Assembly: GCA_963827515.1 (NCBI GenBank) | Contig: CAWHBF010000003.1 | Coordinates: forward strand, 186,001-250,000 | Source of the DNA: JABFSA01 sp963827515 | GTDB taxonomy: Bacteria; Acidobacteriota; Vicinamibacteria; Vicinamibacterales; UBA2999 | DNA length: 64,000 nt | Reading direction: 5' to 3' | Part shown: one piece after another, positions 9,028 through 18,147 of the stretch | Layout: the number at the start of each line of letters is the position of its first letter | Numbering within the stretch: the stretch's first letter is position 1 | Notes under the pieces: model-generated | Seen by the model: the letters and a program-made list of their open reading frames with translations, nothing else | What the model was told of the DNA's origin: nothing | Databases searched by the model: none | Position numbers and translations under genes: made by a program

Positions 9028-9438
9028 TTAGAACAGGACGGCTGTGTCAACGATACCGCCGCCGGGCAGATAGATCACGGCGTGACCGTCCACCACGCCC
9101 CGATGGTGACCTGCCGGGAGACGGGGCAGACGCCGATCGAGTTCAGGCGGAAAGGCCTCGACCTTCTTTTGCCAACCAGGTGGAAGCTGCCCACCTCGCG
9201 CGAGCTTCTTTTGGAGTCCTGGCGGCAGGTTGCGGAACCTGGCACTGTAGTACTCGCGAACGATCCGAGTCTCCTCCGACGAAAACACGATACGGACGTC
9301 CGTCTGTACCGTAGGCTGGTGCGAAGGTGATTCGGTCTTTCGGTCGTCCCCACCGCGTCCCCCTCGTTGCGTTTCACCTGTAGGGGATGTGCCTCCAAAG
9401 ACGAAAATGCCGATGACAACGGCATGGAGAATTCTCAT
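9028..9438 (-). CDS. Secreted RcnB/CigR-like small protein
   Basis: The start at 9438 is preceded by a strong GGAGGGAG ribosome-binding site. It gives 136 residues: a short signal peptide (MRILHAVVIGIFVFGGTSP), a charged low-complexity linker, then a C-terminal domain with paired LPPGLQKKLARGGQLPPGWQKK and LPRLPAGHHRGVVDGHAVIYLPGGGIVDTA. These LPPG repeats are typical of RcnB/CigR-type periplasmic proteins, whose biochemical role is poorly defined (metal homeostasis or regulation has been proposed for some). A longer reading frame extends to 9576 but lacks a start signal. It converges with nothing close by and is divergent from the DUF5666 gene. Confidence 0.65.
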   Translation of the reverse strand: MRILHAVVIGIFVFGGTSPTGETQRGGRGGDDRKTESPSHQPTVQTDVRIVFSSEETRIVREYYSARFRNLPPGLQKKLARGGQLPPGWQKKVEAFPPELDRRLPRLPAGHHRGVVDGHAVIYLPGGGIVDTAVLF

Positions 9439-9751
9439 GTCTCCCTCCAAATGGGCGTCGTGCCCAAAAGTCTTTTCGGGATCTCCCGCCGCGGCCGGTA
9501 GAGATTGGCGGAGGAGCGGACTCAGATGGCAGGGCGAATTCGAGCAGCTTTGACCAAGAATGTAATCGGCACCCAAGATCGCGTCGAGTGGTTTTTTGCA
9601 CGAACGCTCTACATCTTTCGGACACGCCGAAGGGGGCTCTGAGTGAGCGATCCGACGTAACTACTACTCCGGTAAGGGCATTGCGCGAAACGCGCTGCCG
9701 GAACGGACATTGCTCCACTTCAGTGTGACTCCTCCCCCGGAGGCACTTGAC

Positions 9752-10745
9752 ATGCAACTCGTTCGACGCCATTTACTTCTGACGACTTCGTTCGTCGTGG
9801 CCCTCACCGCCCTCGCATGCGGCCAGGGAAGCGCGACGCTATCGCCGACTGGGCCCACGGCGTCTCTTGGCGACACCACGGTGTCTGCCGACGTCACCGC
9901 GGAGAGATCCTCAGCCGCTGGAGTCGAGACCTCCGCAACGCTCGCCAAGGGCGGCAATGACAAGGGCAAGGAAAAGCAGGGCGACAGTGATTCGGAGGAG
10001 GAACAGAAGGGGAGCGGCAAGCCCGAGAAGGGATGGAGAGGCGAGCTGTCAGGTTTTGTGACGGCCACGAACGGGACTTCGCTCACCGTCCGAGGGGTCA
10101 CGGTCACGCCAGCGGCGGGCGCTGTCATTCGCCATGGGAACACGTCCCTCACGTTTGCCAGCATCGTCGTTGGGGATCACGTGCAGGCTCGCGGGACGAT
10201 GGACGAGGGGACGCTCGAAGCCAGTGAGATCAAGGTGGAGCACACCGGCAAGGGCGGCGGCGAAGGCGAAGTCGATGGGATCGTGTCGGGTCTGACAGCA
10301 ACGACCGGCTGCCCGGTGCTGACCTTCATGGTTGGCGCAACGAAGGTGACCACCTCAGCAGCGACAGACTTCGACGACGTGCTGTGCTCTCACTGGCTAA
10401 CGGCGCCGTTGTGGAGATCAAGGGAACCCGTCAGGGGACGGCTCGATCGTCGCGACGAAGGTAGAACTGGAAGACGACGAAGACGATGGCGATGACGACG
10501 AGGAAGACGCCAAGGTGGAGGGCCTCGTCTCAGGACTGCCGAGCGGCACTTGTCCTGCGCTCACCTTTACGGTGGGAACGAAGCAGGTAACGACATCGGC
10601 TTCGACGACGTTCAAGGACGTGACCTGCGCGACCCTGGTCAACGGAATGAGCGTAGAAGTGAAAGGCGCGCTGCAGATGAACGGCTCAATCGCTGCAGCA
10701 AAGGTCGAGCTCGACATAAGGGCGCAGCAAGCGCTTCGCAACTAG
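9752..10745 (+). CDS. DUF5666-repeat lipoprotein, two frameshifts near 10387 and 10432
   Basis: ATG 9752 follows a GGAGG site 8 nt upstream. The N-terminus carries a lipobox (ALTALAC). After an acidic/Lys-rich low-complexity linker (about residues 70-105) come three DUF5666-like repeats. Each has an ...GxVSGL / LTFxVGxxxVTTSA / xVEVKGxxxxDGSIxAxKVEL pattern: GELSGFVTAT..., VDGIVSGLTATTG..., and VEGLVSGLPSGTC.... The open frame breaks in repeat 2. LANGAVVEIKGTRQG reads in one shifted frame and DGSIVATKVELEDDEDDGDDD in another, which joins in frame to the last repeat and the stop at 10745. Restored length is about 331 residues. Outer-membrane-anchored; function unknown. Confidence 0.7.
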
Positions 10746-10748
10746 AGA

Positions 10749-10781
10749 ACAACAGAGGCCCGCACTGCGGGCCTCTGTTGT
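10749..10781. terminator. Intrinsic terminator hairpin, usable from both strands
   Basis: ACAGAGGCCCGC pairs with GCGGGCCTCTGT across a short ACT-type loop, just after the DUF5666 stop and before the convergent DinB stop. It has TTGTGT on the plus side and a matching A/C-rich flank on the other, so it plausibly serves both convergent genes. The T-tract is imperfect. Confidence 0.7.
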
Positions 10782-10799
10782 GTACGCCGCCGGTCGCGC

Positions 10800-11336
10800 T
10801 TAGGCTTTCGCCGCAGGAGCCATGCGTTCGAGCATCTGGCGCGTCAAGTGAGGCACCTGTCCAATCATGCGCTGGAGCAGCATGAGCTGACCGCGATGGT
10901 GCATCTCGTGTTCTTTCGGCGACATGAGCATTTCGAATCGCGTCTTGGCTGCCGGCTGCAGGGAGGGCGGCATGGTCACGGGCTCGGCCAGGAAGGCGTC
11001 GCTGAGGCCCTCGAGATACGACGCAAACGACTCGCCCTCCGAGTTGAGAAGTGCAATGACCTCGGCTTTGGTCCGCGGCTTGGCTTCCTCAGCGGCCACT
11101 CCCATAATGATCTCGCCCCAGGGCACGATCGCGGCGTCAGTGAACCGGTTCTTGTGCACATGGGTCTGGACGCGCGGGGCGAGTGCGATGTGCGCGAGCG
11201 TCTGGCCGATGGTCCGTGTCTCTGGCGAGGCGTTGAACCCGTATTTCTCTTCAGGAATCTCGTTTGCGATCTGTAGCGTGTTGCTGCGAACCTGCCGGAA
11301 ACTTCGCGCGAGATCTTTCGAACCGTAGTACGTCAT
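10800..11336 (-). CDS. DinB-fold family protein
   Basis: A 178-residue four-helix-bundle protein. FRQVRSNTLQIANEIPEEKYGF and RTIGQTLAHIALAP provide the first conserved His. A central TKAEVIALLNSEGESFASYL segment precedes MSPKEHEMHHRGQLMLLQRMIG, with the HxxHHRGQ metal-binding histidines of the DinB/YfiT superfamily. Such proteins are metal-dependent, often thiol- or bacillithiol-related transferases or of unknown function. The gene ends at the shared terminator at 10749-10781. A second, secreted DinB protein is encoded at 22046-22630. Confidence 0.85.
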   Translation of the reverse strand: MTYYGSKDLARSFRQVRSNTLQIANEIPEEKYGFNASPETRTIGQTLAHIALAPRVQTHVHKNRFTDAAIVPWGEIIMGVAAEEAKPRTKAEVIALLNSEGESFASYLEGLSDAFLAEPVTMPPSLQPAAKTRFEMLMSPKEHEMHHRGQLMLLQRMIGQVPHLTRQMLERMAPAAKA

Positions 11337-11384
11337 GGTGCCTCCCGATGGCGGTGAAGAAGTGAAAAGTGAGGTCCGTGCTGG

Positions 11385-12301
11385 CTACTCGAGCTGATTC
11401 GCCAAGACGCCTTGTTCAATCAATGTCGCGTGCTGTTCCTCGTCGTGGCTGGCCACGACGACCAGGCCGGATCGGTGCGGGACAACCCGTTCAACCATGT
11501 GAGCTGCGCCAGCACGGCGCCCGTGTCCTCAGTGATCCAGGGCGCGTCCTTGCCAATGATCTCCCGCACACCGTCCATGTGCCATGTGGCGTCGCCAATC
11601 AGCAGATACTCGCGGCCCGATTCCAGCGTCACGTAGACCATCTGAGAACCAGGCGTGTGACCGGCGGCCTTCACGAGCACAATGCCAGGAGCAAGCGGGA
11701 AGTATGCATCATAGTCCACGGCGACGAAACGCTTCGCCTGCTCAGCGCTCAGCCGGATCTCCGGCATCTGCGGGTTCGTCGTAAGCGTCTGGATCTGAGA
11801 TCGTGTCAGGATCGTCTTCGGCGCGAGCTCGTTCGCCAAAGGAGAGGCGATGACGCCAGCCACGTGATCGCCATGCTCGTGCGTCACGACGATCAGTCTG
11901 GCTCTCTGCAGCGCCTGGTCGATCTGCTTCGTGGCATCTGGGAAATACGGCTCGTCGACGCCTCGCCCGAAGAACTTGTGAACGGCCAAGTTCATTCCCG
12001 CGTCAACCATCACCGAACCATCCGCGTACATCACCTGAAAGGCCGTACGCGCTTGCACGCTTGGAATCGTGGGCGCGCCTTTGACCGAGAAGTTCTTCGT
12101 GCGCCGGCTCTCGGCGAACTTCAGCATGTTCAAACGGAGAGGACGACGCCCGGGAATCAACGCGGCCGTGCGTCGAATGTCTTCGAGACTGGCGCTCCAG
12201 GCCGGGGAGGCGGACTGCGCCTGTGTTCGGATGTCGGCGACGGTCGCCCCCACCACAGCCATGCCGGCGAGGCATGCAGCGACGATCAGTCGGGTGGTCA
12301 T
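11385..12301 (-). CDS. Metallo-beta-lactamase-fold hydrolase, exported, frameshift near 11466
   Basis: It begins with a signal peptide (MTTRLIVAACLAGMAVVGATVA). It then carries VVTHEHGDHVAGV (the HxHxDH zinc motif), AAGHTPGSQMVYV (third His) and LLIGDATWHMDGV (bridging Asp). The layout resembles lactonase/AttM-like MBL hydrolases. The open frame ends early as TDPAWSSWPATTRNSTRH. A shifted frame gives LVVVASHDEEQHATLIEQGVLANQLE to a stop at 11385, which contains the expected last zinc-ligand His (SHDE). The intact protein would be about 305 residues and periplasmic. Substrate unknown. Confidence 0.78.
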
Positions 12302-12330
12302 AGTCGTTCCGAAAAATGGCTCCGTGAAGG

Positions 12331-12358
12331 AAAAAGGCCCGGGTTTCCCCGGGCCTCG
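12331..12358 (-). terminator. Intrinsic terminator after the minus-strand secreted gene
   Basis: On the minus strand, AGGCCCGGGG-AAA-CCCGGGCC is followed by TTTTT (AAAAA at 12331-12335 on the plus strand). It sits 34 bp beyond the stop at 12392 and before the MBL hydrolase start at 12301, so it separates the two minus-strand genes. Confidence 0.8.
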
Positions 12359-12391
12359 TTCCGTAGTCCGCCAAAACAGGGGAGTCGTCAG

Positions 12392-13069
12392 TTACGGGGC
12401 GAAGCAGTAGAGATAGCCGTTGCCGCCGGTCGAGATCAGGTTGGGCTGGCTGCAGCCGCGGCTGGCGTGTACCGAGTTCCAGGAGCCGTTCGGACCGCCC
12501 GTCTTGTCGTGATGACCGAGCTGGACCGATCCCTTGCCGTCGGCGTTGCTCGTGTAGTTGCTGCAGGTATGGTCCATGTTGTCTGTGAAAGCGCGGCCGT
12601 CTGGGGTCGAACCGGTCAGAACGTCGTGCTGATTCGGCATGTCGCCCACGCCCTTGACCAGCTCACCCTTCTCGTCCCGGGCGTTGTTCTTGTTCAGGCG
12701 GTTGCCCAGCCGTGCCAAATCGATGGTGTCACCGTGCAGCTCGGCTTGATTGGCCGCGATCATGCCGCCTCGGGAGTTGTACCAGGGACCGTTTCCAATC
12801 CGGTCGCGTGCGTTGACGGCGCCGGTACCCTGGGTGCTCAGGTAGGCGACCCACTTCACGCCTCCGCGGCCGGCTGCCTGTGCCAGCATCTGACAATGGG
12901 CATCCGCGCCGGCCAGTCCTCCGTAGTTGGCGCCGTCGCCCTTGGCTACGCTGGTGACGAAGAAGTTCATGGGTGGTGGAGGTTGCTGAGGCTGCTGTGC
13001 AAGGGCGATATAGGAGCCGAGCGAAACCGAAAGCGCCAAAGCGGCAAGAGCCGGTCGCAGATACTTCAT
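12392..13069 (-). CDS. Secreted C-type-lectin-like/endostatin-like domain protein
   Basis: The chosen start at 13069 gives a signal peptide (MKYLRPALAALALSVSLGSYIALAQ) preceded by GGAGAAGACAGGCC; an ORF extends to 13186 without such support. The mature part (about 200 residues) has NFFVTSVAKGDGANYGGLAGADAHCQMLA, WVAYLST, VNARDRIGNGPWYNSRGGMIA and paired Cys residues near the end (HTCSNY, HASRGCSQ, GYLYCFAP). This pattern occurs in extracellular lectin-like domains (DUF1554/endostatin-like) in bacteria. It is probably periplasmic or surface exposed; the ligand is unknown. A clear terminator follows. Confidence 0.6.
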   Translation of the reverse strand: MKYLRPALAALALSVSLGSYIALAQQPQQPPPPMNFFVTSVAKGDGANYGGLAGADAHCQMLAQAAGRGGVKWVAYLSTQGTGAVNARDRIGNGPWYNSRGGMIAANQAELHGDTIDLARLGNRLNKNNARDEKGELVKGVGDMPNQHDVLTGSTPDGRAFTDNMDHTCSNYTSNADGKGSVQLGHHDKTGGPNGSWNSVHASRGCSQPNLISTGGNGYLYCFAP

Positions 13070-13186
13070 GGCCTGTCTTCTCCGCGGATGTCTGGATGAG
13101 TTAGTGGGACGAGATAAGCGTGCCAAATCGTGAAGGCATCTTACCCGAGGCCGGCGCGGCCGTAAAGTCACGTGAATATGACGCAA

Positions 13187-13990
13187 CTAGGGCCTCGACG
13201 GCTTTCCCGTGAACCGGGGCAACACGACGGCCGGCTGAACAGGCTGATCACGGGGGTCCCCCGGGTAGTAGACGCGCTCGAGGAAGAGCCCGGACGCGGG
13301 GGCTGTGACCCGTGCGGGCAGCGGCGAAGACTTCGTCAGCAGCGCCGTCGCCTGGTCGACCGCCAACGCACCCCGTCCCACTTCGACCAGCACGCCGACC
13401 AGCCGCCGAGCCATCTTCCAGAGAAAGTGGGACCCTTCGAGGTGCACGAGCACCAGATCGCCATCCTCATGCACGTCCAGGGCGTCGAGAAGCACCTGGG
13501 TGGACTTCTCCTCCGGGTCATCGTCCGAGAACGCCCGAAAGTCGTGCATCCCTACGAAGCCCTTCGCCGCGCGACCCATGGCCGCGAGGTCGAGATCGTC
13601 CTTGACCCACCAGACCAGCGCCTTGCCGAACGCCGTGCGACGCCGAGCTATCTGGTAGATGTAGCTCCGGGCGACCGCGTCGTGCCGCGCGTGGAATCTA
13701 TGGCGCACGGGCTCGATGTGCAGGATGTTGATGTCGGAGGGCAGTGCGTCGTTGATCCGTCGTCTCAAGGGCTCCGCCGGAATCGTGCTGTCGATATCGA
13801 GGTGCGCGACCTGCGCCAGGGCGTGGACTCCAGCGTCGGTGCGACCTGATCCGTAGAGCTCGAACGAGGTCGCGCCGATGCCTTCCCGAATCGCCCGGTC
13901 GATCTCGCCTTGGACGGTGCGAGCGTTTTTCTGGATCTGCCAGCCGCTATAGCGCGTGCCGGCGTACTCGATTGTCAGTTTTAGACGCAA
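13187..13990 (-). CDS. truA: tRNA pseudouridine(38-40) synthase TruA
   Basis: A 267-residue protein, normal length for TruA. It has GWQIQKNARTVQGEIDRAI and the catalytic-Asp motif ELYGSGRTDAGVHALAQVAH (catalytic Asp in GRTDAGVHA). It also has HARHDAVARSYIYQI and HFLWKMARRLVGVLVEVGRG. It converts U38-U40 in the anticodon stem of tRNAs to pseudouridine in the cytoplasm. The start is TTG (13988-13990) with a GATAGT hexamer 5 nt upstream, suggesting a nearly leaderless message. It is encoded downstream of the UPF0182 gene in the same orientation. Confidence 0.95.
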   Translation of the reverse strand: MRLKLTIEYAGTRYSGWQIQKNARTVQGEIDRAIREGIGATSFELYGSGRTDAGVHALAQVAHLDIDSTIPAEPLRRRINDALPSDINILHIEPVRHRFHARHDAVARSYIYQIARRRTAFGKALVWWVKDDLDLAAMGRAAKGFVGMHDFRAFSDDDPEEKSTQVLLDALDVHEDGDLVLVHLEGSHFLWKMARRLVGVLVEVGRGALAVDQATALLTKSSPLPARVTAPASGLFLERVYYPGDPRDQPVQPAVVLPRFTGKPSRP

Positions 13991-13995
13991 GGGGC

Positions 13996-14001
13996 ACTAT
14001 C
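13996..14001 (-). promoter_or_regulatory. Candidate -10 element (GATAGT) for truA
   Basis: Read on the minus strand, GATAGT lies 5 nt before the TTG start of truA. No matching -35 is clear. It is listed because the same close spacing recurs at other genes here. Confidence 0.35.
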
Positions 14002-14010
14002 GAACGGCTG

Positions 14011-16756
14011 TCAGGGTCTCATCTGCTCGAGAACCTCGCCCAGCAGCCGCAGTTCCTCGCCGTATTTCGTCCAGTCGCCCGCACGCTGTGCTTCGATCGC
14101 ACGGTCATAGTGCGCCCGCGCGTCGGCCGCGAGGCCCGTGAGCGGGGCGGCGGTCCCGCCGGTGGCTGGCGTAACTCGCTGGTTGCGCGCTCTCGGCACC
14201 GCTCGGCACCTGGCTGCGCGTGAGGGAGAGGTCGGCTCCTGGCACAGCAGCCGTGCCGCCAAAGAGCCTGACGAGGGCGGCATCGAGCGTCTCTTCCATC
14301 ACGATCTGGTTCTGATACGCCACGATCACGCGTGTGAGTTCCGGGATCCGCCCACCTGACGCGCGAAGATACAGCGGGCGCACGTAGATCAACGACTCCT
14401 CGATCGGAATCACCATCAGCGTGCCCCAAATGACCTGCGAGCCCTGCTGGTTCCATAGCGTGATCTGCGGAGCGATCGTCTGGTCCTGGCTGATACGCGC
14501 CACGACCTGGCGAGGCCCGAAGATCACTTTCTGCTTCGGGAACTGGAACACACGAAGCGTGCCGTAGTGTTCGCCGTCACTGCGCGCCGCCAGCCACGCG
14601 GCGAGATTGTCTCGACTCCGCGGCGTGAAGGGGAGCATCTGAATGAACTCCGGCTCGGTCTCGCCAGGCAGCTGCATGATCGTGTAGTACGGCTGCATCG
14701 GGCCGGCCTCGCCGGTATCGTCGATGATCGGTACCTCCCACTGATCCTCCCGGTTGTAGAAGATCGCGGGCTCCGTCATGTGGTACGTGGCGAAGACCGA
14801 GGATTGAATCGCAAAAATATCCTCCGGATACCGCACGTGGTCCCGCAGCGACGCGGGCATCTCGTCGAGCGGCGCGAACATCGCCGGAAAAATTCGTGCG
14901 TACGCGGCGGCGATTGGATCATTCGAGTCCGCCATGTAGAACGTCGTCGTGCCGTGGTACGCGTCGATGACCACCTTGACGGAATTACGGATGTAGTTGA
15001 GGCCTCCAGGTCCGCTCGGCGTCGAGTACGGGTAGCGGTTGCTGGTGGTGTAGGCGTCGTACATCCAGAACAGACGGCCGTCCGCCACCACGAGGTAAGG
15101 GTCACGATCGAAGGCCAGGAACGGTGCCAACGTCTGCACTCGCTCCCGAATATTTCTCAGGAACAGGATCCGGCTCTCGCTCCCAACCTCGCTGCTGAGC
15201 AGCATCTCGTACGCGCCGAAGCGGAGGGCGAACAACATCTTCCGCCAGAACGAACCAATCGATAGGCCCCCCCGGCCGTCGTACTGCGTGTAGACGTCCC
15301 CTTCGCTCCGCGGGTAGTGAAATTCACGCGTGGCCGTGCGCACGATCACGTAGTCGTTCAGCATCTCGCCGAAGTACAGGCTCGGTTCCTCGATCGAGAG
15401 ATCCGGCGTCGTCTGAAGGGGCAGGTTGCCGACATAGAGCACCGGCAGCCCTTCGCTCGTGACCTGGTTCACGGGACCAAGCGTGAGGCCGTAACCGTGC
15501 GTGTAGGTCAGCCGGTCGTTGATCCAGGTACGGCTTGGGAGGTTAGTGGTGTCGAGTTCCCGTGGCGACAGCATGATCTGACGCAGCTGACCACCGATGC
15601 GGTATCTGTCGTTGTCGACCGACATGAAGTCGTAATAGGTGCGAATGACCTGGAGCTGCCCGAAGGTGTCGAGCAGAGGCTGGTGGTCCCACAACCGGAC
15701 GTTCTCCGTTGTCGCCGAATTGCGCTCCACATCGGCGCGTGTCAGTAGAGCGTCGCCTGTCAGCTCCTGAGCCTCGACCTTGTCGATCCCGAAGGCCCGG
15801 CGCGTCGCGTCGATGTTGTGCTGGATGAATGGGGACTCGCGAGTCTGCTCGTTGGGCGTCACGACGAAACGCTGGAGCAGAGAGCTATAGCCCTCTCCGC
15901 CGACAGCAGCGATGAGATACAGCACGGCCGCCACGGGAATGGGCCAGTTGCGCGGTGTGAGCGCCTGCAGCGTGGCGAGCGCGCTGCCGATGATGCACAC
16001 AACCACCAGGATCAGCGCCGCGGGCATCCGACCATTCACGTCGGCGTATCCGGGTCCATAGATCACGCCGGACGGCTGCACGAGCCGCTCGGCCTGACTG
16101 AGCCAGGCGCCGAACGCCAGCAACACGAGAAACAGGGCCACGAGGAGCGACAGGTGACGACGTGCGGTTGGGGTCATGAACGGCATCGCCCCCAGGCTCG
16201 ACGTCAAGCTGCCGGACAGGAAGTAGATCGCTCCAGCACCGAGACCAGCAAGGAGCACGAGGCCCTGGGCGAGGCCGCGGACAAACTGAAAGAAGGGAAG
16301 GGAAAACACGTAGAAACTGACGTCGCGTCCCAGCACGGGGTCGGTCTGTCCGAAGGGCACCGCGTTACGCCACGTGAGCCACGTCTCCCATTGGGATGAA
16401 GCGAAGAGCCCCACCAGAACAGAAACGATGACAGCGATACCCGACGCGAGAGCGCGAAGCTGGCTCCGGCCGGGCAGCGGCACCTCGATGCCCTCGCGTG
16501 TGGTGAAGACCTGGCGCAGGTCGCGGATTGTTGCCACCGCCGTTCTGAAATTCAACGTCAGCCAGACAGTTGAGAGGACAAAGGCTACGGTGAACAGGGT
16601 GCCCTGCGCACGCAGCATCGTGAAGAAGACCTGCTGGTAGCCGACCTCGCCGAACCACAGCCAGTCGGTGTAGTAGCGAACGAGGGAAGGGCCTGCGAAG
16701 AAGAGGCCCGCGAGAACGGCAAAGGCGGCGAGACGGCCTGGTCGCTGCAACATCAT
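14011..16756 (-). CDS. UPF0182 family large membrane protein, frameshift near 14185
   Basis: The N-terminus has about seven transmembrane segments (FAVLAGLFFAGPSLVRYYTDWLWFGEVGYQ onward). A large extracytoplasmic region follows, with GPNQVTSEGLP-like, PYLVVADGRLFWMYDAYT, YIRNSVKVVIDAYHGTTTFY, FPAMFAPLDEMP and RSRDNLAAWLAARSD blocks characteristic of UPF0182 (COG1615). The open frame ends in non-family residues at 14105. A shifted frame gives VTPATGGTAAPLTGLAADARAHYDRAIEAQRAGDWTKYGEELRLLGEVLEQMRP to a stop at 14011, which is the usual UPF0182 C-terminus. Restored length is about 915 residues. Function in the family is unknown. Confidence 0.85.
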
Positions 16757-17742
16757 TCACCAACAGGATACCGGTCTATGGCTGCTCGCAGATCACCCCG
16801 GAGTTCCGTGGCGAGCGTCCGTGGCGACCGCACACGCACAAAAGGGCCCCAACTCAGGATCCAGCTTCGGAGAGCCCAATCGTGACACACGTTCATCGAA
16901 AGCACGAGCGTGCCGTCGGCGCCCTCGCGCAATTGCTGCGACGAATGCCACACGCGTGCACGGACGTAGGGTGCCACGCGGGTTTCGAATTCGAGCTCGA
17001 CGGGCGCGGCCGGTCCGGTGTTCACGCCGAGTGAGTTGGCAAAGGCCTCGTCTTCGATTCGTTCCTTCGGCACGAACGTCTGCTTCTCGAGCGAGACGGC
17101 CTTGATACGGTCGACGGCGAAGGTGCGAACGTCCTTGTAAGCCGGCACGAAGGCAAGAAGGTACAGCCCGCCGTGCGCAAACGTCAGCCGGTATGGATGG
17201 ACAAGGTAGTCACGTTCGACGGCGCTCGACACAGAGTGGTATCTCATCGTCGCCGCACGGTAGTGCAGTGTCGCCTCGAGTAACTTGGCAACGGCGTCGC
17301 TCGAGGATGAGGACGCAGCCGTACGCGGCCCGGACTTGGCCGCCAGGACGCCGGGCAGGCGGTCCAGGAATTGCCGCATCCTGGGCGTGAGCAGCTTTTC
17401 GATTCTCGTGAACGCCAGCGTCAGGTCGCGCTGGAACGACATGGCGCCCACCGCTTCGAGAAGGTTCCGACCGAGATAGAGCGCGCACAACTCGGGTAAC
17501 GTGAAGCCGGCCTCGAGCCCCTTGAAGAGCTGCCCGTCCAGACGCCAGCTGACACGACCCTCCTCGTCGTGCTCGTCGAACAGCGGAAAGCCCGCTTCCT
17601 GCAGGGCGGCCAAGTCACGACGAATCGTACGCGTCGTCACGTCGAGCTCGTCAGCCAGGGCCGCGATCGTGACACCGTGTCGAGACGATTCGAGCGCGTG
17701 AAGCACTTTCCACTGTCGGATGACTTCCTGATTGCGTGGCAT
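16753..17742 (-). CDS. HTH-WYL domain transcriptional regulator
   Basis: A 329-residue protein. Residues ~8-60 form a DeoR/HTH_11 winged helix (HGVTIAALADELDVTTRTIRRDLAALQEAGFPL). Residues ~150-220 form a WYL domain (LHYRAATMRYHSVSSAVERDYLVHPYRLTFAHGGLYLLAFVPAYKDVRTFAVDRIKAVSL), followed by a WCX-like C-terminal extension. WYL regulators sense nucleic-acid or nucleotide ligands in several systems. Its stop overlaps the UPF0182 start by 4 bp (ATGA type), so the two are likely co-transcribed. Target genes unknown. Confidence 0.9.
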   Translation of the reverse strand: MPRNQEVIRQWKVLHALESSRHGVTIAALADELDVTTRTIRRDLAALQEAGFPLFDEHDEEGRVSWRLDGQLFKGLEAGFTLPELCALYLGRNLLEAVGAMSFQRDLTLAFTRIEKLLTPRMRQFLDRLPGVLAAKSGPRTAASSSSSDAVAKLLEATLHYRAATMRYHSVSSAVERDYLVHPYRLTFAHGGLYLLAFVPAYKDVRTFAVDRIKAVSLEKQTFVPKERIEDEAFANSLGVNTGPAAPVELEFETRVAPYVRARVWHSSQQLREGADGTLVLSMNVCHDWALRSWILSWGPFVRVRSPRTLATELRGDLRAAIDRYPVGE

Positions 17743-17754
17743 GTCGGCAGCGCG

Positions 17755-18141
17755 TCAGCGCCGCTCCTTGAGCCGGCGCAGCTCCCGGCGCTGATTGCGG
17801 TCGGGAGTGCCCGCGGCGCGGGAGACGGCCCGGTGGAGACGCTCGATTTTTCGCATCTCCACTTCCTCCGCGGTGGGCTTGGGTGTCACGTCGTCGTAGA
17901 GGACCTTCGCCTCGGACTTCTTGACGTGCTGATCGATCACCAGGCGAACGACGACATCTTGATGACGGCCGAAGGGACGGTTGATGCGGATCCGGTCGCC
18001 GTCGCGAACGAGCCGGTTGGGTTTGGCGGTCTGATCGTTGACCGAGACCTTGCCAGCCTCACACGCGCGCTTGGCCTCCGAGCGGGTCTTGAAGAGGCAC
18101 GCGACGTCCAGCCACAAGTCGAGGCGAACCGGGTCGGTCAC
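17755..18141 (-). CDS. S4-domain RNA-binding protein (HslR/YrfH-like)
   Basis: A 128-residue protein starting MTDPVRLDLWLDVACLFKTRSEAKRACEAGKVSVNDQTAKPNRLVRDGDRI. This is a canonical S4 alpha-L RNA-binding fold in its first ~60 residues, with a Lys/Arg-rich C-terminal tail (RNQRRELRRLKERR). HslR family members bind 50S subunits with stalled peptidyl-tRNA after heat shock. The gene lies 12 bp upstream of the WYL regulator and 6 bp after the restored stop of the PpiC gene, so it sits in one minus-strand unit. Confidence 0.85.
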   Translation of the reverse strand: MTDPVRLDLWLDVACLFKTRSEAKRACEAGKVSVNDQTAKPNRLVRDGDRIRINRPFGRHQDVVVRLVIDQHVKKSEAKVLYDDVTPKPTAEEVEMRKIERLHRAVSRAAGTPDRNQRRELRRLKERR

Positions 18142-18147
18142 GACGGT

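Noticed and set aside
11369..13099. 576-residue plus-strand open frame
   Set aside because: It runs antisense to the MBL hydrolase and the lectin-like gene, and its translation has no family pattern. A GC-rich antisense shadow.
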